64,000 bases of DNA from Mytilus galloprovincialis (GCF_965363235.1 NC_134848.1:60970181-61034180), one strand, 5' to 3'. Positions 34,281 through 45,671 are shown, numbered from the stretch's first letter. Notes: generated by a model not told the origin, from the sequence alone. Numbers and translations: made by a program.

Positions 34281-36113
34281 CAACTGATTAGCTCATCTGG
34301 CCAAATGGGCCAAGTGAACTTTTTTTATCACTTCGCGTCTGTCGTCCGTCGTCGTTGTCGTCGTCCGTTTACTTTAACACAAAAAAATTCCTGAAACTAC
34401 TGGGCCAAATTTAACCAAACTTAGCCACAATTATTATTGGCGTATCTAGTTAAATAAATGTGTCCGATGACCTAGCCCGCAAACAAAGATGGACGCCATG
34501 GCTAAAAATAGAACATGAGGATAAAATGCATATTTTGGCTTATATCTCTGAAACCAAAGCATTTAAAACAAATTTGACAGGTGATAAAGCTGGTCACCAA
34601 GTTAATATATATCTGCCAAGAAATGTTCAGACAAATCAGACAATCCGTTGTTTGATTGCTGCCCCTGAATAATAGTTTTAAGAATATTTTGCAGTTTTTG
34701 GTTATTATCTTCAATATCATTGAAGATAGAGATAAAATTAATGTAATTTAAACATTAATAATGTAGAGCAAAGTAATATCTACAAATAATTCAACATGAC
34801 CAACATGGTCAATTGACCCCTTAAGAAGTTATTGCCCTTTATAATCCATTTTTAACAATTTTGTGTCAATTTTTGTGATCGTTTACAAAAATATTCTCCC
34901 CTGAAACTATTGAGACAAATTTAACCAAACTTGGCCACAATCTTAATTAGGGTATGTAGTTCAAAAACTGTGTCCGATGATCCGGCCCGCCAACCAACAT
35001 GGCGGACATGGTTAAAATAGAACACCTAGGTAAAATGCATATCTTGGCTTATATCTCTGAAACAATAGCATTTAGAGCAAATCTGACAAAGGGATAACAT
35101 GTTCATCAGGGTAAGATCTATCTGCACGGAAATTTTCAGACAAATTAGACAACCCGTAGTTGGGTTGCTGTCCCTGAATTGGTAATTTTAAGGAAATTTT
35201 GCAGTTTTGGGTTATTATCTTGAATATTATTATAGATAGAGATAAACTGTAAGCAGCAAGAGTGTTCAGCAAAGTAATATCTACAAATAATTCAACATGA
35301 CCAAAATAATCAATTGACCCCTTAAGGAGTTGTTGCCCTTGATAGACAATTTTTAACATTTTTGTAATGGTTTACAAAAAAATCTCCTCTGAAACTACTG
35401 AGACAAATTTGACCATACTTGGCCACAATCATCATTAGGCTTTTTAGTTTTAAAAATGTGTCTAATGAGCCCACCTACCTACCAACATGGCGGACATGGC
35501 TAAAAATAAGACATAGGGGGTGAAATGCAAGTTTTGTTTATTATTGTTTGAAACGTTATAAATAGAGATAATCTGAACGCAGAAAGAATGTTCAGCATAA
35601 TGAGCTCTACCAATTTTCCTTATACGTCAAAACTGTAGGGCATATTCGTTTAGGAGTTATTGCCCATAAATGAAAAATTTCACCATTGTTTTTCATTTTT
35701 GCCTATTATTATGAAAACTATGATATTTAGAGAAAAACATTTTTTTTCTGTTATGCCTTATATGATATAATTATATTAGATAGATAAACATTTTAAATCA
35801 CAAAAATGACCAGCAAGGCCAGATCTATTAAAAAGTCAAATTTCGCCGATATTGTTAGTAGACTGTTACTCTCTATAGGAGTGATTGCCCTTAATCGAGG
35901 ATTTTTTTTACCCTCTTTTGTGTTTGAGCAAAAACTAAAGAAGATAGAGAGAAACTAAACAGATTAAAATATCAGTAGTACAAGTTCAACAAAATAGAGA
36001 TTTTTGTCATGAAGTCTATTCTCGACTTCAATTTTGGAGAGTGTCCTTTGTTTGATTTTCTTTCTTCACATAGACCAAGGTGAGCGACAACGGCTCTTTA
36101 GAGCTTCTAGTTG
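34281..36113. mobile_element. Non-autonomous element with CAACT..AGCTC ends and internal tandem units (family F)
   Basis: The left end CAACTGATTAGCTCATCTGG and the right end GAGCTTCTAGTTG are inverted, both next to TA, consistent with a TA target duplication. The inside holds about three units of 480-500 bp, each with CTGAAACTACTG-like, AATTTAACCAAACTTGGCCA and CCAACATGGCGGACATGG phrases, with divergence rising toward the right. No transposase is present. Similar sequence in bivalve genomes is familiar to me but unnamed here. Confidence 0.75.
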
Positions 36114-36664
36114 TAAATTTCAACTTATAGTTTTGTGTGTGCTTCACAATGCTTGTATATATAAAAATCTCTGAATTTGCAGTAGGTAATGTTATAGTAT
36201 GTCCATAAATCAAACGGGCAGTTGGTGTGTTCCAGAAATCCATCATGCATTTAAAAAGTTTTCGATAAAGATTAAGTCTTAAAAATGACATCTAATTAAC
36301 TTCACACCTACACCTACACTATATCTACAAAACGTTTTATTTAACACACTGGTCTGCTTTTATTTCATGTCAAAGATAATATGTTATATTTGGGAGGCAA
36401 ATTGGTAGGTGTCAATGAGTTAAATAAAAAACATGGAGTAAGCAGTTGCATGACTGTCATGAAAATTTATTTCAGCAACTTTGATAGAAAAAGAGCGGTT
36501 GATATCATTTTCTCATATTCAAAATAAGACTAACAAACAGATAAATCTTATAACAGCATTTACATTTTGTTTTTCATCTTCGTTGTCACATATGTCTTAT
36601 ATTGAATACATTGTCTTATATTATATCCTACACATGTACGGCGACCGATCCAAAGATAAATAGT
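36114..36664. other. 3' flank of the membrane C1q gene
   Basis: No further gene is seen; this should hold the 3' UTR of the minus-strand C1q gene. No perfect AATAAA stands out on the minus strand close to the stop codon. Confidence 0.35.
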
Positions 36665-39600
36665 TTATATCTTGACCATTGACAAACAGGTTTCTTTGTG
36701 CAGATATACCTCGATATCAGGTGTAATCGAAATCGTATCACCTTTATACAAGAATACCATAACAACAGCTATACCGATGTGATCGAAGTTTGTACCCACA
36801 CCTCTATCGGTATGCTGGGCAACATAACCAGCCATGATATTTGCTTTATTTCTGTTGACTGTAAAGGCCGCTGCATCGGTATGCGATTTTACGATAGCTA
36901 TGACTTGATAAAGCCCATAATCCCTGGTTGTAAATCTTCCTGAGGACTTTAATTCTGTCAAACTTCCAACTCTATATGATGTTTTGATGTCTCCAAATTG
37001 GATGTTATGTCCCCTTTGCACAGTTGCATCTGCACTTAAGCAAGCTGTAAATGCCACTTAAACGGAAAAAAAAAACAATCATGATATGAATATTTGTATT
37101 TATCATTTCACTTAGAACACTTATTAAAAATCATTTTCTAATCTATAATAAAATTATTATTGATAATAAAATACTATTAAGCATAATCAGCAGCTTTATA
37201 GGGCTTTGGGATTTATCTTGATTGTATGTTATCAGTAGCGTTTAGGGGCTTAAGCATTCACTTGCACTCCATATAATCAATACCGTTTAAAAGGAGGCGT
37301 TTGAATTTAACTGCATTTCATAAAATCAGAAGGCTTTTGGTTTTGCTATTATACATGTAACATGTAATAAGTAGCTTTTATAAGGCTTCTTGATTTACCT
37401 TCTTCACATATAATAAGTAATATCTAGACGGCTTTTGAATTTAACAACGTGATATATAATCAAAAGCGTTTAGAAGTCTTTTGGATTTACCTGCATTACA
37501 TATAATGAGTAACATTTATAGGGCTTTTTGATGTACCAGTATGACATACAATCAGTAGCGTTAAGAGGTTTTTTTATATTTACCTGCTTTTCATATGATA
37601 AGTAGCGTTTATAGGGCTTTTGGATTAACAAACATGACATATAATCGCTAACGTTTAGAGTGTTGTTTGATTAAACTGCATTACATATTATTAGTAGAGT
37701 TTAGAGGGCCTTTGAATATACCAGAATGACATATAAGCAGTAGCGTTAAGAGGGCTTTTGAATTAACTTGCTTTACATATAATCAGAGGGCTTCTCACTG
37801 ATATTTTTTTTTATATTTTTGTTAAAGGGCACAGTAAATACTTTGTCAAAATGAAATGAAAATTAAAACGAGCCAATTTAATTTTAGTCAAGGGGTTTGG
37901 TTCCACCTTAAGAATTGAAATACAAAAACGTTTTTGAGATCCTTTCTGTATTGTGAAACAATGATTTAAAACAGTTCCCCTATAAATAGCAAAATATCTG
38001 AAAGACATTTAAAAAAGTACAACATGAAGACAGACATTAGTTGTATCCCATGTAATGTCATTACCTAGTTTTGTCTTCATTGTTAACGTCTCTGTCTTCC
38101 GTTGAATAGTATCAACTTTATTTGATATGATTAATATCTGTTGATTCACGGTTGTAGAGCTGTCTGATTGGGTTGATTTACAGCATAATTCTCCTTAAAT
38201 AGAGTATCTTTTTTCTTTTATTTCTCGTCTTATTCTTGTCCTTAATTTTTGTTAATATGCTTGGTTCATATTTCATTTTTTGCTTCCTTGTTAATTTGTT
38301 TTAGTGATTAAGATTATAACACAATGTTGACTGCTGTATACGTGACATTTCTTCCTATCATGTCTATTTGTTTTGTTCACACATCGTTGTCAATATAATG
38401 GAATTGTATGCGACTGTCATACAAAAGAGAGGTTTAGATAGCTTTAAAACCAGGTTCAATCCACCATTTCTACATAAAAAAATGTCTGTACCAAGTCAGT
38501 AATATGACAGTTGTTATATATTCATTCGTTTGATGTGTTTTAGCTTTTGATTTTGCCATTTGATTAGGGACTTTCCGTTTTGAATTTTCCTCGGATTTCA
38601 GTATTTTTGTGATTTTATTTTCTTTCTCACGCGCAATGAACTTTCTTTACACAATGAGTCAAAAGCGTAAAGCTACCCGAATCATTCACATACGGAAAGA
38701 CATAATCATGCACACAGATCGAAAAATATTTTCCATCTATCAATATATAAAAAATATACGAGAGCGTTGATACAAAATTTGATATGCATCTAAATTTTTC
38801 ATTAATAAAAGACGAATGGCAATGGCATTAACTAGAACAGACAACAGCCGAAGGCCACCAATGGGTCTCCAATGCAACACGAACCTCCCGCACCCGGAGG
38901 AGTCCTTCAGCTGGCCCCTTAACAAATATATTACTAGTTCAGTGATAATGAACGTCATACAAAACTCCGAAATATACACAAGAAACCAAAATTAAAAAGC
39001 ATACAAGACTAACAAAGGTCAGAGGCTCCAGACTTGGGACAGGCGCAAGCATGCAGCGGGGTTAAACATGTTTTTTTTTAGATCTCAACCCTCCCCCTAT
39101 ACCTCTAGTCAATGTAGAAAAACAAACACACAACAATACGCATAGTAAAACTAAGTTTAAGAAAACTCCGAGTTCTATGTCAAAAGAGAGTCCTTCAGCT
39201 TTTAACTTTCAGGATATCTTCGATGTATATTGAGGAGCGCGAAAGATTTTTATTTGTTTGTTCTTGTTATGTATCTAATTAAATGTTAACCCTCATGACT
39301 ACCACGACTAAAAACCAAGTTAACAGAACATAGGAATTATATGAATTTAATTAGGCTAAAGCATATATCTAGGAAATCAAATAGATAGAGAAATAAATCA
39401 TACGCGTAAACAAATCCTCAGACAAAAAAAAATGTCCAGGATAAGAGTATTTCGGAAGAGTAAATTATCCCGGATAAGTGTATAGAAGACGCTAGTATAA
39501 AGTTGAAGAGCATTGAGGATCCATTATAACCTTCGATTGTGTAAGTTCCGTATTTGAATATCTTGTTGTATTCAACAGAATATATTTTAGCAAATAACAT

Positions 39601-42600
39601 GAATGCATATAGGACGATGAAAAGCAATGGTAGTAGACCGCTGTTCGAATGTCATAAATTGATTGAGACAAACATAGATCCGGGTTACAAACTGAAACCA
39701 AGGGAAACACTACAACTATAACAGGAAAACAACGAAACAACGTTAACAGAAACGCTGAAGTGCTAAGTCGCTTTTTACCTCTCATATTACGACTTATAGA
39801 TGGGAACGGGGCATTTTCAGCGACGTCACAACGTGTATTGAGACGTTATCAAGCTTGCTTTTGACATGATAAAAAAAATGTCCAAGGAAGGCAAAAAGAA
39901 ATTCATTTCAACAGATTATCGCGTTTTCTACATATATACATCGTTATATATCAATGTGAAAAACCCGATAATCTTAACACAACGACATCATTTGAAATCT
40001 GGTAGATGGTTACCATAATTATTGGAAATCCTACCACATCTTCTTTTTTATATATAGTTGCACATGTCTGCGCAACATTAAATATGTCAGTATATACCAA
40101 AAAAGTGGAAAATTTTGCTAAAAAAATCAAAAATGATTTGAAAATGTCTTAAAGAAATTAAAAACTAAGTGAAACACGGGAAAACATGAATTTTATTTAA
40201 ACATATACCATGTCCTTACCTAGTTTTCCCTGTTGTGTTAATTTCTCTGACTTTATTTGGATCATATCAAGTTTCTTTGACATGATTGATATCTGTTGGT
40301 CCACTGTTGCAGAACTGTTTGATGGGGTTTTTTTGCAGCATAATTCTCCTTAAATAAACAAGCAAATATAAGTGTTTCTCAAGCTCCCTAAAATTTTAAG
40401 TTATCATCCACATGCGGAATTCCTCAACTGATAGATATCGACAAAATATTATTCCGCGGTGAATATATTTCCCTATGTCGAACAATTATACATAATTATA
40501 CTTATGATTAACACATCGTTTTATCTACAGACAATCATAGTGTGGGCTGAAGGTCACCAAACTTATCTAACTCTTAAAATCAAACAAAGGCTTCATTTAC
40601 TTTCAATTAAGTGTGCTGACTATAAGTTATTTTTTAAACTTGCCAGTGGCTCTCATATTAAGTCAGTTGAAAAGCCGAATTAAATAAGAGGAAAGCCTTT
40701 ACTTTGAATATATTCTGATATACTCGCGGACTTCCAATTCCATTACATTATAACTTGCATATGAATACTAAACGTGGCTGCATTTGTTAAGGTGTCAGAC
40801 CACCAATACTTCCATCAATTTAGAACGTAAAAATAGCCCTACTCTGACACAAAATAGTGCTGTTGGTGTCATTGTTTACTTAACCAACTAATTTGCAGAA
40901 ATAAAACTTTTGGTTTTAAAATTTACTTGTCTATAAGTTTTCTTTAAAAACTCAGGATAAATGCGCCTCATAGTATACTAAGGCCGTAAGTTTTTTCCGT
41001 TTGAATTGTTTTACATTTCATTTCGGGGCCTTTTATAGCTGACTATGCGGAATGGACTTTGCTCATTGTTGAAGGCCGTACGAAGACCTATAATTGTTAA
41101 TTTCTGTGTTATTTTAGTCTCTTGTGGACAGTTGTCTCATTGGCAATCATACCACATCTTCTTTTTTATACTTAGGCCACAGCATTAAAAATATGATACA
41201 ATTCAATTTAAAAAAAACTTGCCTTATTTGTCACAAAACAATTATCGAAAAACAAATATGACAGACGTGAACTAATGACAATCACTGAACTACTGGCTTC
41301 TTACTTGGGTGAGGCACATAGAGAACGAGGTCTGGCGTATTTAATTAGTCCTGGTACCTTTGTTAACTATTTACACCACTGGGTCGATGCCTCTGCTGGT
41401 GGACGTTTCGTCCCTGATGGTATCACCAGCCCAGTAGTCAGAACTTCGGTGTTGACATGAATATCAATTATATGGTCATTTTTTTTAAATTTCCTGTTTA
41501 CAAAACTATGAATTTTTCGAAACTAAGGATTTTCATATTCAAGGCACAACGTTGTGGAATTTTGGGTTATCAATGCTCTTCCACTTTGTACTTGTTTGGC
41601 TTTATAACTATTTTGATCTGAGCGTCACTCATGGTCTTATGTAGACGAAACGCGCGGCTGGCGTATTAAATTAGTCCTGGTACCTTTGATAACTATTAAT
41701 TGCAAATTATGATACATAATCTTGTCGACAAAATAAAGTCAGTAATTTATAAGTACTACTGGATTCAAAACATTAAAATTATAGAACATCAAATAAATTC
41801 ACATAAGCAAGGTAAAAAAGTTAACTGTGAAACACGGCCTTGTCGTGCTGAATGGCTATATGGCTTGAAGCGCAGGAATACAAATAGCGGTCTATTGGCA
41901 GACAACTAGAAGATATAATTTTCAATCTAATTCAGTTCCTTCAAACGGTTGAAATTACATTTCTGTGCTCAATGCAAGCCTACGGTTAGTCAGAGTTTTA
42001 TAACATTTACAAAATATCACCCCTAGTTTTTGGTGGGGTTCGTGTTGTTTATTCTTAAGTTTTCTATGTTGTTTATTCTTAAGTTTTCTATGTTGTTTAT
42101 TCTTGAGTTTTTCTATGTTGTTTCATGTGTACTATTGTTTGTCTGTTTGTCTTTTTCATTTTTAGCCATGGCCTTGTCAGTTTATTTTAGATTTATGAGT
42201 TTGACTGTCCCTTTGGTATCTTTTGTCCCTCTTTTAAAAACATCACAACACTTTATGGTACCTTGATAGAAAATAAAAACCTAAAGGCACGACAATTTAA
42301 CTTCAAAGGGGGAATATGTGTTTTTCCTATAAACAAATATTCTGATCCCTAATTTGAGGGGGAAATATTGTGGTCAAGCAGATGGAAAAAAAGTATTCTG
42401 AATTTGGATTTTCTCCATATCTTATAGTGTTAAGTTTTGAAAATATTATTTGATTAATAGCTTCGAAACATTCAAAATAAAACAATTCTGACTAAGATGA
42501 TAAAAACATAACCCCGTCCCTTGAGGTTCAATAGTTGTCCCTAAGACCACCAAATTAAAGATTCTAATAAGGTGACTTACCTCGCATCAAAAGGTATGTG

Positions 42601-42767
42601 ATTGTCACTCCTAACACGGAACACACCAATGATACTGTCATTACTAGAATAACAATTTTGATCCATTGTTTACGTGAGGAGAAAGTCTCTTTGGTTATAT
42701 TACTCTTTGTATACACATTTTCATAATTATGATCGTATTTGACTTCACAATCCTCGTATTCCGCCAT
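36665..42767 (-). CDS. Membrane-anchored C1q domain protein, four exons
   Basis: Exons are 42767-42581, 40348-40220, 38193-38065 and 37056-36665. The first codes for 62 residues: an acidic cytosolic tail (MAEYEDCEVKYDHNYENVY) and a membrane helix (IKIVILVMTVSLVCSVLGV), then donor CGAG|GTAAGT. The next two are both 129 nt and encode related stalks (ELCCKKTPSNSSATVDQQI and ELCCKSTQSDSSTTVNQQI) with a Cys pair and short heptad-like stretches. The last encodes a gC1q domain of 130 residues (AFTACLSADATVQRGH, FTTRDYGLYQVIAIV, GIAVVMVFLYKGDTI). All junctions are phase 1. With both stalks the protein has about 278 residues and a type II topology with C1q outside. C1q heads usually form trimers and bind microbial ligands. 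TTTTCAG just before the ATG suggests an upstream non-coding exon. The stalks could be alternative or both used. Confidence 0.8.
37180..37800. repeat. Intronic minisatellite, ~60-bp unit, about ten copies
   Basis: Degenerate units contain ACATATAATCAGTAGCGTTT, then AGAGGGCTTTTGAATTTACC, then TGCATT. The array lies in the intron just upstream of the C1q exon of the membrane C1q gene. The pseudogene unit has a shorter version in the same place. Confidence 0.8.
37835..37910 (-). mobile_element. Relic of the TTAA-type MITE
   Basis: AACGAGCCAATTTAATTTTA and TTTGGTTCCACCTTAAG match, in reverse, the left half of the element at 13799. One end only. Confidence 0.45.
38215..38625 (+). repeat. Family D repeat
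   Basis: GAGAGGTTTAGATAGCTTTA, CCAGGTTCAATCCACCATTT, TGTACCAAGTCAGTAATATG and CGTTTTGAATTTTCCTCGG give the typical order. It sits just upstream of a stalk exon of the minus-strand C1q gene. Confidence 0.75.
38805..39085 (-). repeat. Family A repeat, reverse copy
   Basis: CAATGGGTCTCCAATGCAAC, TTAGTTCAGTGATAATGAACG-type and GACTTGGGACAGGCGCAAGC blocks match other A copies. The open frame across it (38740-38979, minus) is repeat-derived and not a gene. Confidence 0.75.
40990..41175 (-). repeat. Family B repeat, reverse copy
   Basis: TTTGAATTGTTTTACATTTC, GCTCATTGTTGAAGGCCGTA and CATTGGCAATCATACCACAT are the typical blocks, ending at CTTCTTTTTTATA. Confidence 0.75.
41345..41698 (-). repeat. 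Family C repeat, full-length reverse copy
   Basis: Both ends read AATTAGTCCTGGTACCTTTG followed by TAACTATT. Inside are TGGACGTTTCGTCCCTGATG and, at the other side, ATGTAGACGAAACGCGCGGC. The two related end sequences suggest terminal direct repeats of about 25 bp or tandem copies. It lies in intron 1 of the membrane C1q gene. Confidence 0.75.
42010..42240 (+). mobile_element. Retroelement 3' tail relic with local triplication
   Basis: TTTTGGTGGGGTTCGTGTTG is followed by three copies of a ~24-bp unit (TTATTCTTAAGTTTTCTATG), then ATTTTTAGCCATGGCCTTGT and ACTGTCCCTTTGGTATCTTT. The start matches the 3' side of the reverse transcriptase fossil at 51825-52400. Non-coding and incomplete. Confidence 0.55.
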
Positions 42768-43339
42768 TTCTGTTCCTGAAAATTTTATATTCTCTGTTAA
42801 TTACAACCAGTCATTCACGATGAGATAGACATTGGGAAGAAAAAGATATCTCTTTCAATCATCTACTAGATTAATTTTAACAAGGAAACAAAATGTCCTT
42901 TCCCACGGTAAACTGTTTCTGAATCGAAAGATGTCTGAGTATTTCATGTATTTCATACCCCACTTGATTTTTTTTTGTTCGGAATTTTTCACAAGGTAAT
43001 TACTGGTTAACGTTTTAACACATTTGATTACTACCAAAATGCAATGCTTCTTTAAAATTATGAATTATATTCATTTTGTAAAGAGTTTTAATTGCTTTTT
43101 GTTACTTAAAACGTCCAGTGGCGAATATATCATGCTTGTCTGAGACGAGAACAAGTAAATCAAAAACAAATATGATAAATATGTTCTGAAATAAAGATGA
43201 AATTTAAATTGCCACTGCAGAGTTAGACATTTGTCAGTTCAACAGGTCACCTACGGATATTGATACACTTCTTGTAAGTAGTTTTTTTCTTGTGTGTATA
43301 GAGCGTGTCGCTCTCTTTCAGACATTTGATTTAGAGTAA

Positions 43340-43460
43340 TCTTTTTAACCATATGTGCCTGCATACTTGTATGAAACTGGTGAGGCTTTTGTAGACGACA
43401 TGCGCTTCTGGGCCGAATACACACTTTCAATCCTGATATCTATGATGAGTTTATTTTTGG
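43340..43460 (-). repeat. Diverged relative of family C
   Basis: GGTGAGGCTTTTGTAGACGA then CATGCGCTTCTGG is the reverse of the family C core, with substitutions. It ends in TCTATGATGAGTTTATT. Confidence 0.5.
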
Positions 43461-43591
43461 ATTTTTTTTATTTACTGCAGTGGGGATTTTTAAATCAGAT
43501 AAAGAGAGACGGTATGCGATTGTCACATATTTTCATTTATGCATAGTTTACTCACTACATTCGAATATCTATTCGAGACGACTCAAAACGA

Positions 43592-43764
43592 TCAGTTATC
43601 ACTAAACTGTCCATTATGAGGCTGTAAACACGTGCAAACCTCGGCACGTGGTAAGGTGTGTTCGACACGGGTCTTGTTCGGCAAGCTTAATGATTGACAG
43701 CTTTCCTGTCGACAGTTCTCCCGGGGACACTGGCTACATTTACCTGCAACAATAGAAATTGTCT
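43592..43764 (-). other. Possible cysteine-rich terminal exon
   Basis: A good acceptor (TTTCTATTGTTGCAG) precedes a 57-codon frame, phase 1, that reads KCSQCPRENCRQESC and later VCTCLQPHNGQFSDN before TGA. The density of Cys and the splice site suggest a real last exon of a secreted or receptor protein whose other exons would lie above 43790. I could not find those exons, and no family is recognised. Confidence 0.3.
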
Positions 43765-43820
43765 TTATTATATAAGCATGTTTTGTCAATGTTAGATTAA
43801 TATTGTCTGAATAGTCATTA

Positions 43821-44484
43821 CATCCCAGCTCCTTTGTTCTAACAGGGGTGATCTTAGCCGGATCACCCTTACCAGATCACCCCAATTTAAGTTTCTTTGT
43901 TATGCATGCTTTCCTTTGTTCTGTAACATTTTGGCGGGAATGTCAAATCCAGTATAAAACTTATAATTAATTATACGGAGAAGACTTTCAAAATTCACGT
44001 AGAAAAAATCCAGTGTATATGCTGGGATTCGAACCCAAGACCTTTAGCATATCAAGCCATGACACATACCACTTCACCAGGACGACTGGCTACGAACGAT
44101 CAGAAATTTAACATACTTAAAAGAAGCAAGATAATTTTATAACTGGGGCGAGTTGGCAGACCTTTAATCAGTGGGGTTTAAACCCTTTTCGTTAAATAAA
44201 TGAGTTGTCAGACTGATTGTTCAATTTGATTTTACACTTTTTAAAGTTGGGCGAGTCGGTTACAAGAGTGGGGCGATTTTTTCATAAAGTGGCGATATAG
44301 TGTGGGCCGATTGGCCAGTGGGACGAGTTGACATTGTTTGATATCTACTCATCGTGTTAGGGGGTCATAAAGGGTATACATCATATAGTAATATATAAAG
44401 TATATAATAATGGTTGTGTGGCGTTCTAAGCTAGATTTTATGAATTGTAAATGGTTTTTCGTTCAATCTGAAACAGCTGGGATG
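43821..44484. mobile_element. MITE with CATCCCAGCT ends, 664 bp
   Basis: The left end CATCCCAGCT and the right end AGCTGGGATG are perfect 10-bp inverted repeats, each flanked by TA as for a TA target duplication. A second inverted motif (GGGGTGATCTTAGCCGGATC and repeats of GATCACCC) lies just inside the left end. It carries a tRNA-like segment at 44020-44088. No transposase. Confidence 0.75.
44020..44088 (-). repeat. tRNA-like segment inside a MITE
   Basis: On the minus strand TGGTGAAGTGGTA serves as an A box and TTGGGTTCGAATCCCA forms a perfect T arm with B box. The anticodon stem is poor, so isotype cannot be assigned. Either a tRNA pseudogene or a relic of a SINE head. Confidence 0.45.
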
Positions 44485-44487
44485 TAA

Positions 44488-44595
44488 AATAGTTATCCCA
44501 TTCGGACTGGGTGTGTCAGTGTAAGATCACCCTCTGGCCTCCGGCCATCGGAATGATCTTACTCTGACACACCGCGTCCTTATGGGATAACTATT
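44488..44595. repeat. Foldback with 42-bp arms
   Basis: The left arm (44488-44529: AATAGTTATCCCAT, GTGTGTCAGTGTAAGATCA) pairs with the right arm (44554-44595: TGATCTTACTCTGACACACC, ATGGGATAACTATT) with only a few mismatches, around a 24-bp loop that holds CTGGCCTCCGGCCATCGG. Confidence 0.85.
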
Positions 44596-44867
44596 AAAGA
44601 AGGCCTTAAAGCCATATGCAAGGCTCTTAGAAAATGTTCCTAGTAAGATAATGTAGGTTGAACATATGTATGTATGATTTAAGTTTTTGAAGATGGATAA
44701 CTTTCATTTTTTTATTTATGCCTTTTTCTGAATTGTTACAGCAATCGAAGAATTGGATGTCAATCGCAGATTTTGATTTTTGTTTCTGTAAGATTTAATC
44801 ACAAGATCGTTCAAATAAATAACAATATACATAGAAATGAAAACAGAGTATTATTTGTTACATGGTG

Positions 44868-45671
44868 TGTTAGTGACCTAATATGAGATATATGGGTCAG
44901 TAAATTCCATTTGGGGTGAAAGCGAAGCTTAAATCCCCATATGGAATTTACTGACCCCATATGTCTCGTATTATGTCACCAGCACACCGAGTAACGAATT
45001 TATCTTACCGACTATCTTCACATTTGGTATTTTGACTAGCGGCCTATCAAAGTGACCAAGTCTTCAATACTTAGTATTATTAAGATCATATTTCCATTTG
45101 TCTATACAGAAAACAAATGCCAACAAAAACACCTTTTTAGCTTTAAATTTGTTTTATGGATTTATTTCAATCGTTCATTGCATATATTGATTTCTACGTC
45201 TGTTAAATCCTTTCAGATTTCTTTTTTTGTGTAACCGGAGAGCACGAATTTCATTACAAAATTGCTTGTCTCCACCGGGACTCGAACCCGGGACCTCTGT
45301 GTTACAAGGCAGCGCGCTAACCGACTGAGCTAAAGAAGTACTTCCTTAGTTCAACCGCTTACGGCTGACTAAGTATCTACCAAATGTTCTAAGGGAAGCA
45401 ATCCCGTCACACTTCCCCCACCTCAAGAGTCATCATACCATTATGAAATGGAAGTAACTATGTTAGGCAAACAATAACAACTTGTTAGCTTTAAATATAC
45501 TTTATTAACTCATTTCAACCTTACATCATCAATGTTTTCGTCTGTTGAATCAGATTTTTCCTCAACACGTGTTTTTTATGTTATAAAGGGTTGTGGCATC
45601 TTCATTGTTTTGAAAGGGAAGTAACTTCTTACTAACCCCATATGATTGCTAACCCTATAAGGTAACTAACA
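44868..45671. mobile_element. Family K element with TGTTAGTGACCT ends
   Basis: The left end TGTTAGTGACCTAATA and the right end TATAAGGTAACTAACA are imperfect inverted repeats. Near the left end is a 37-bp-arm palindrome (44880-44916 with 44935-44973; GTCAGTAAATTCCAT in the arm, AGCGAAGCTT in the loop). A tRNA-like block (about 45235-45475) is inserted; the partial copy at 25850 lacks it. Confidence 0.65.
45270..45339 (-). repeat. tRNA-Thr-like sequence
   Basis: On the minus strand TTTAGCTCAGTCGGTTAGCG is a good A box, CTTGTAA an anticodon loop with TGT, and CCGGGTTCGAGTCCCGG a perfect T arm. The acceptor and anticodon stems have several mismatches, so I take it as a tRNA pseudogene or SINE head rather than a working tRNA-Thr. 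Confidence 0.5.

Noticed and set aside
34460-35359. Open frames of 70-95 codons on both strands
   Set aside because: They lie in the internal tandem units of the family F element and show no protein family.
45270-45339. Functional tRNA-Thr (TGT) gene
   Set aside because: Although both internal promoter boxes and the T arm are good, the acceptor and anticodon stems do not close, so a relic is more likely.
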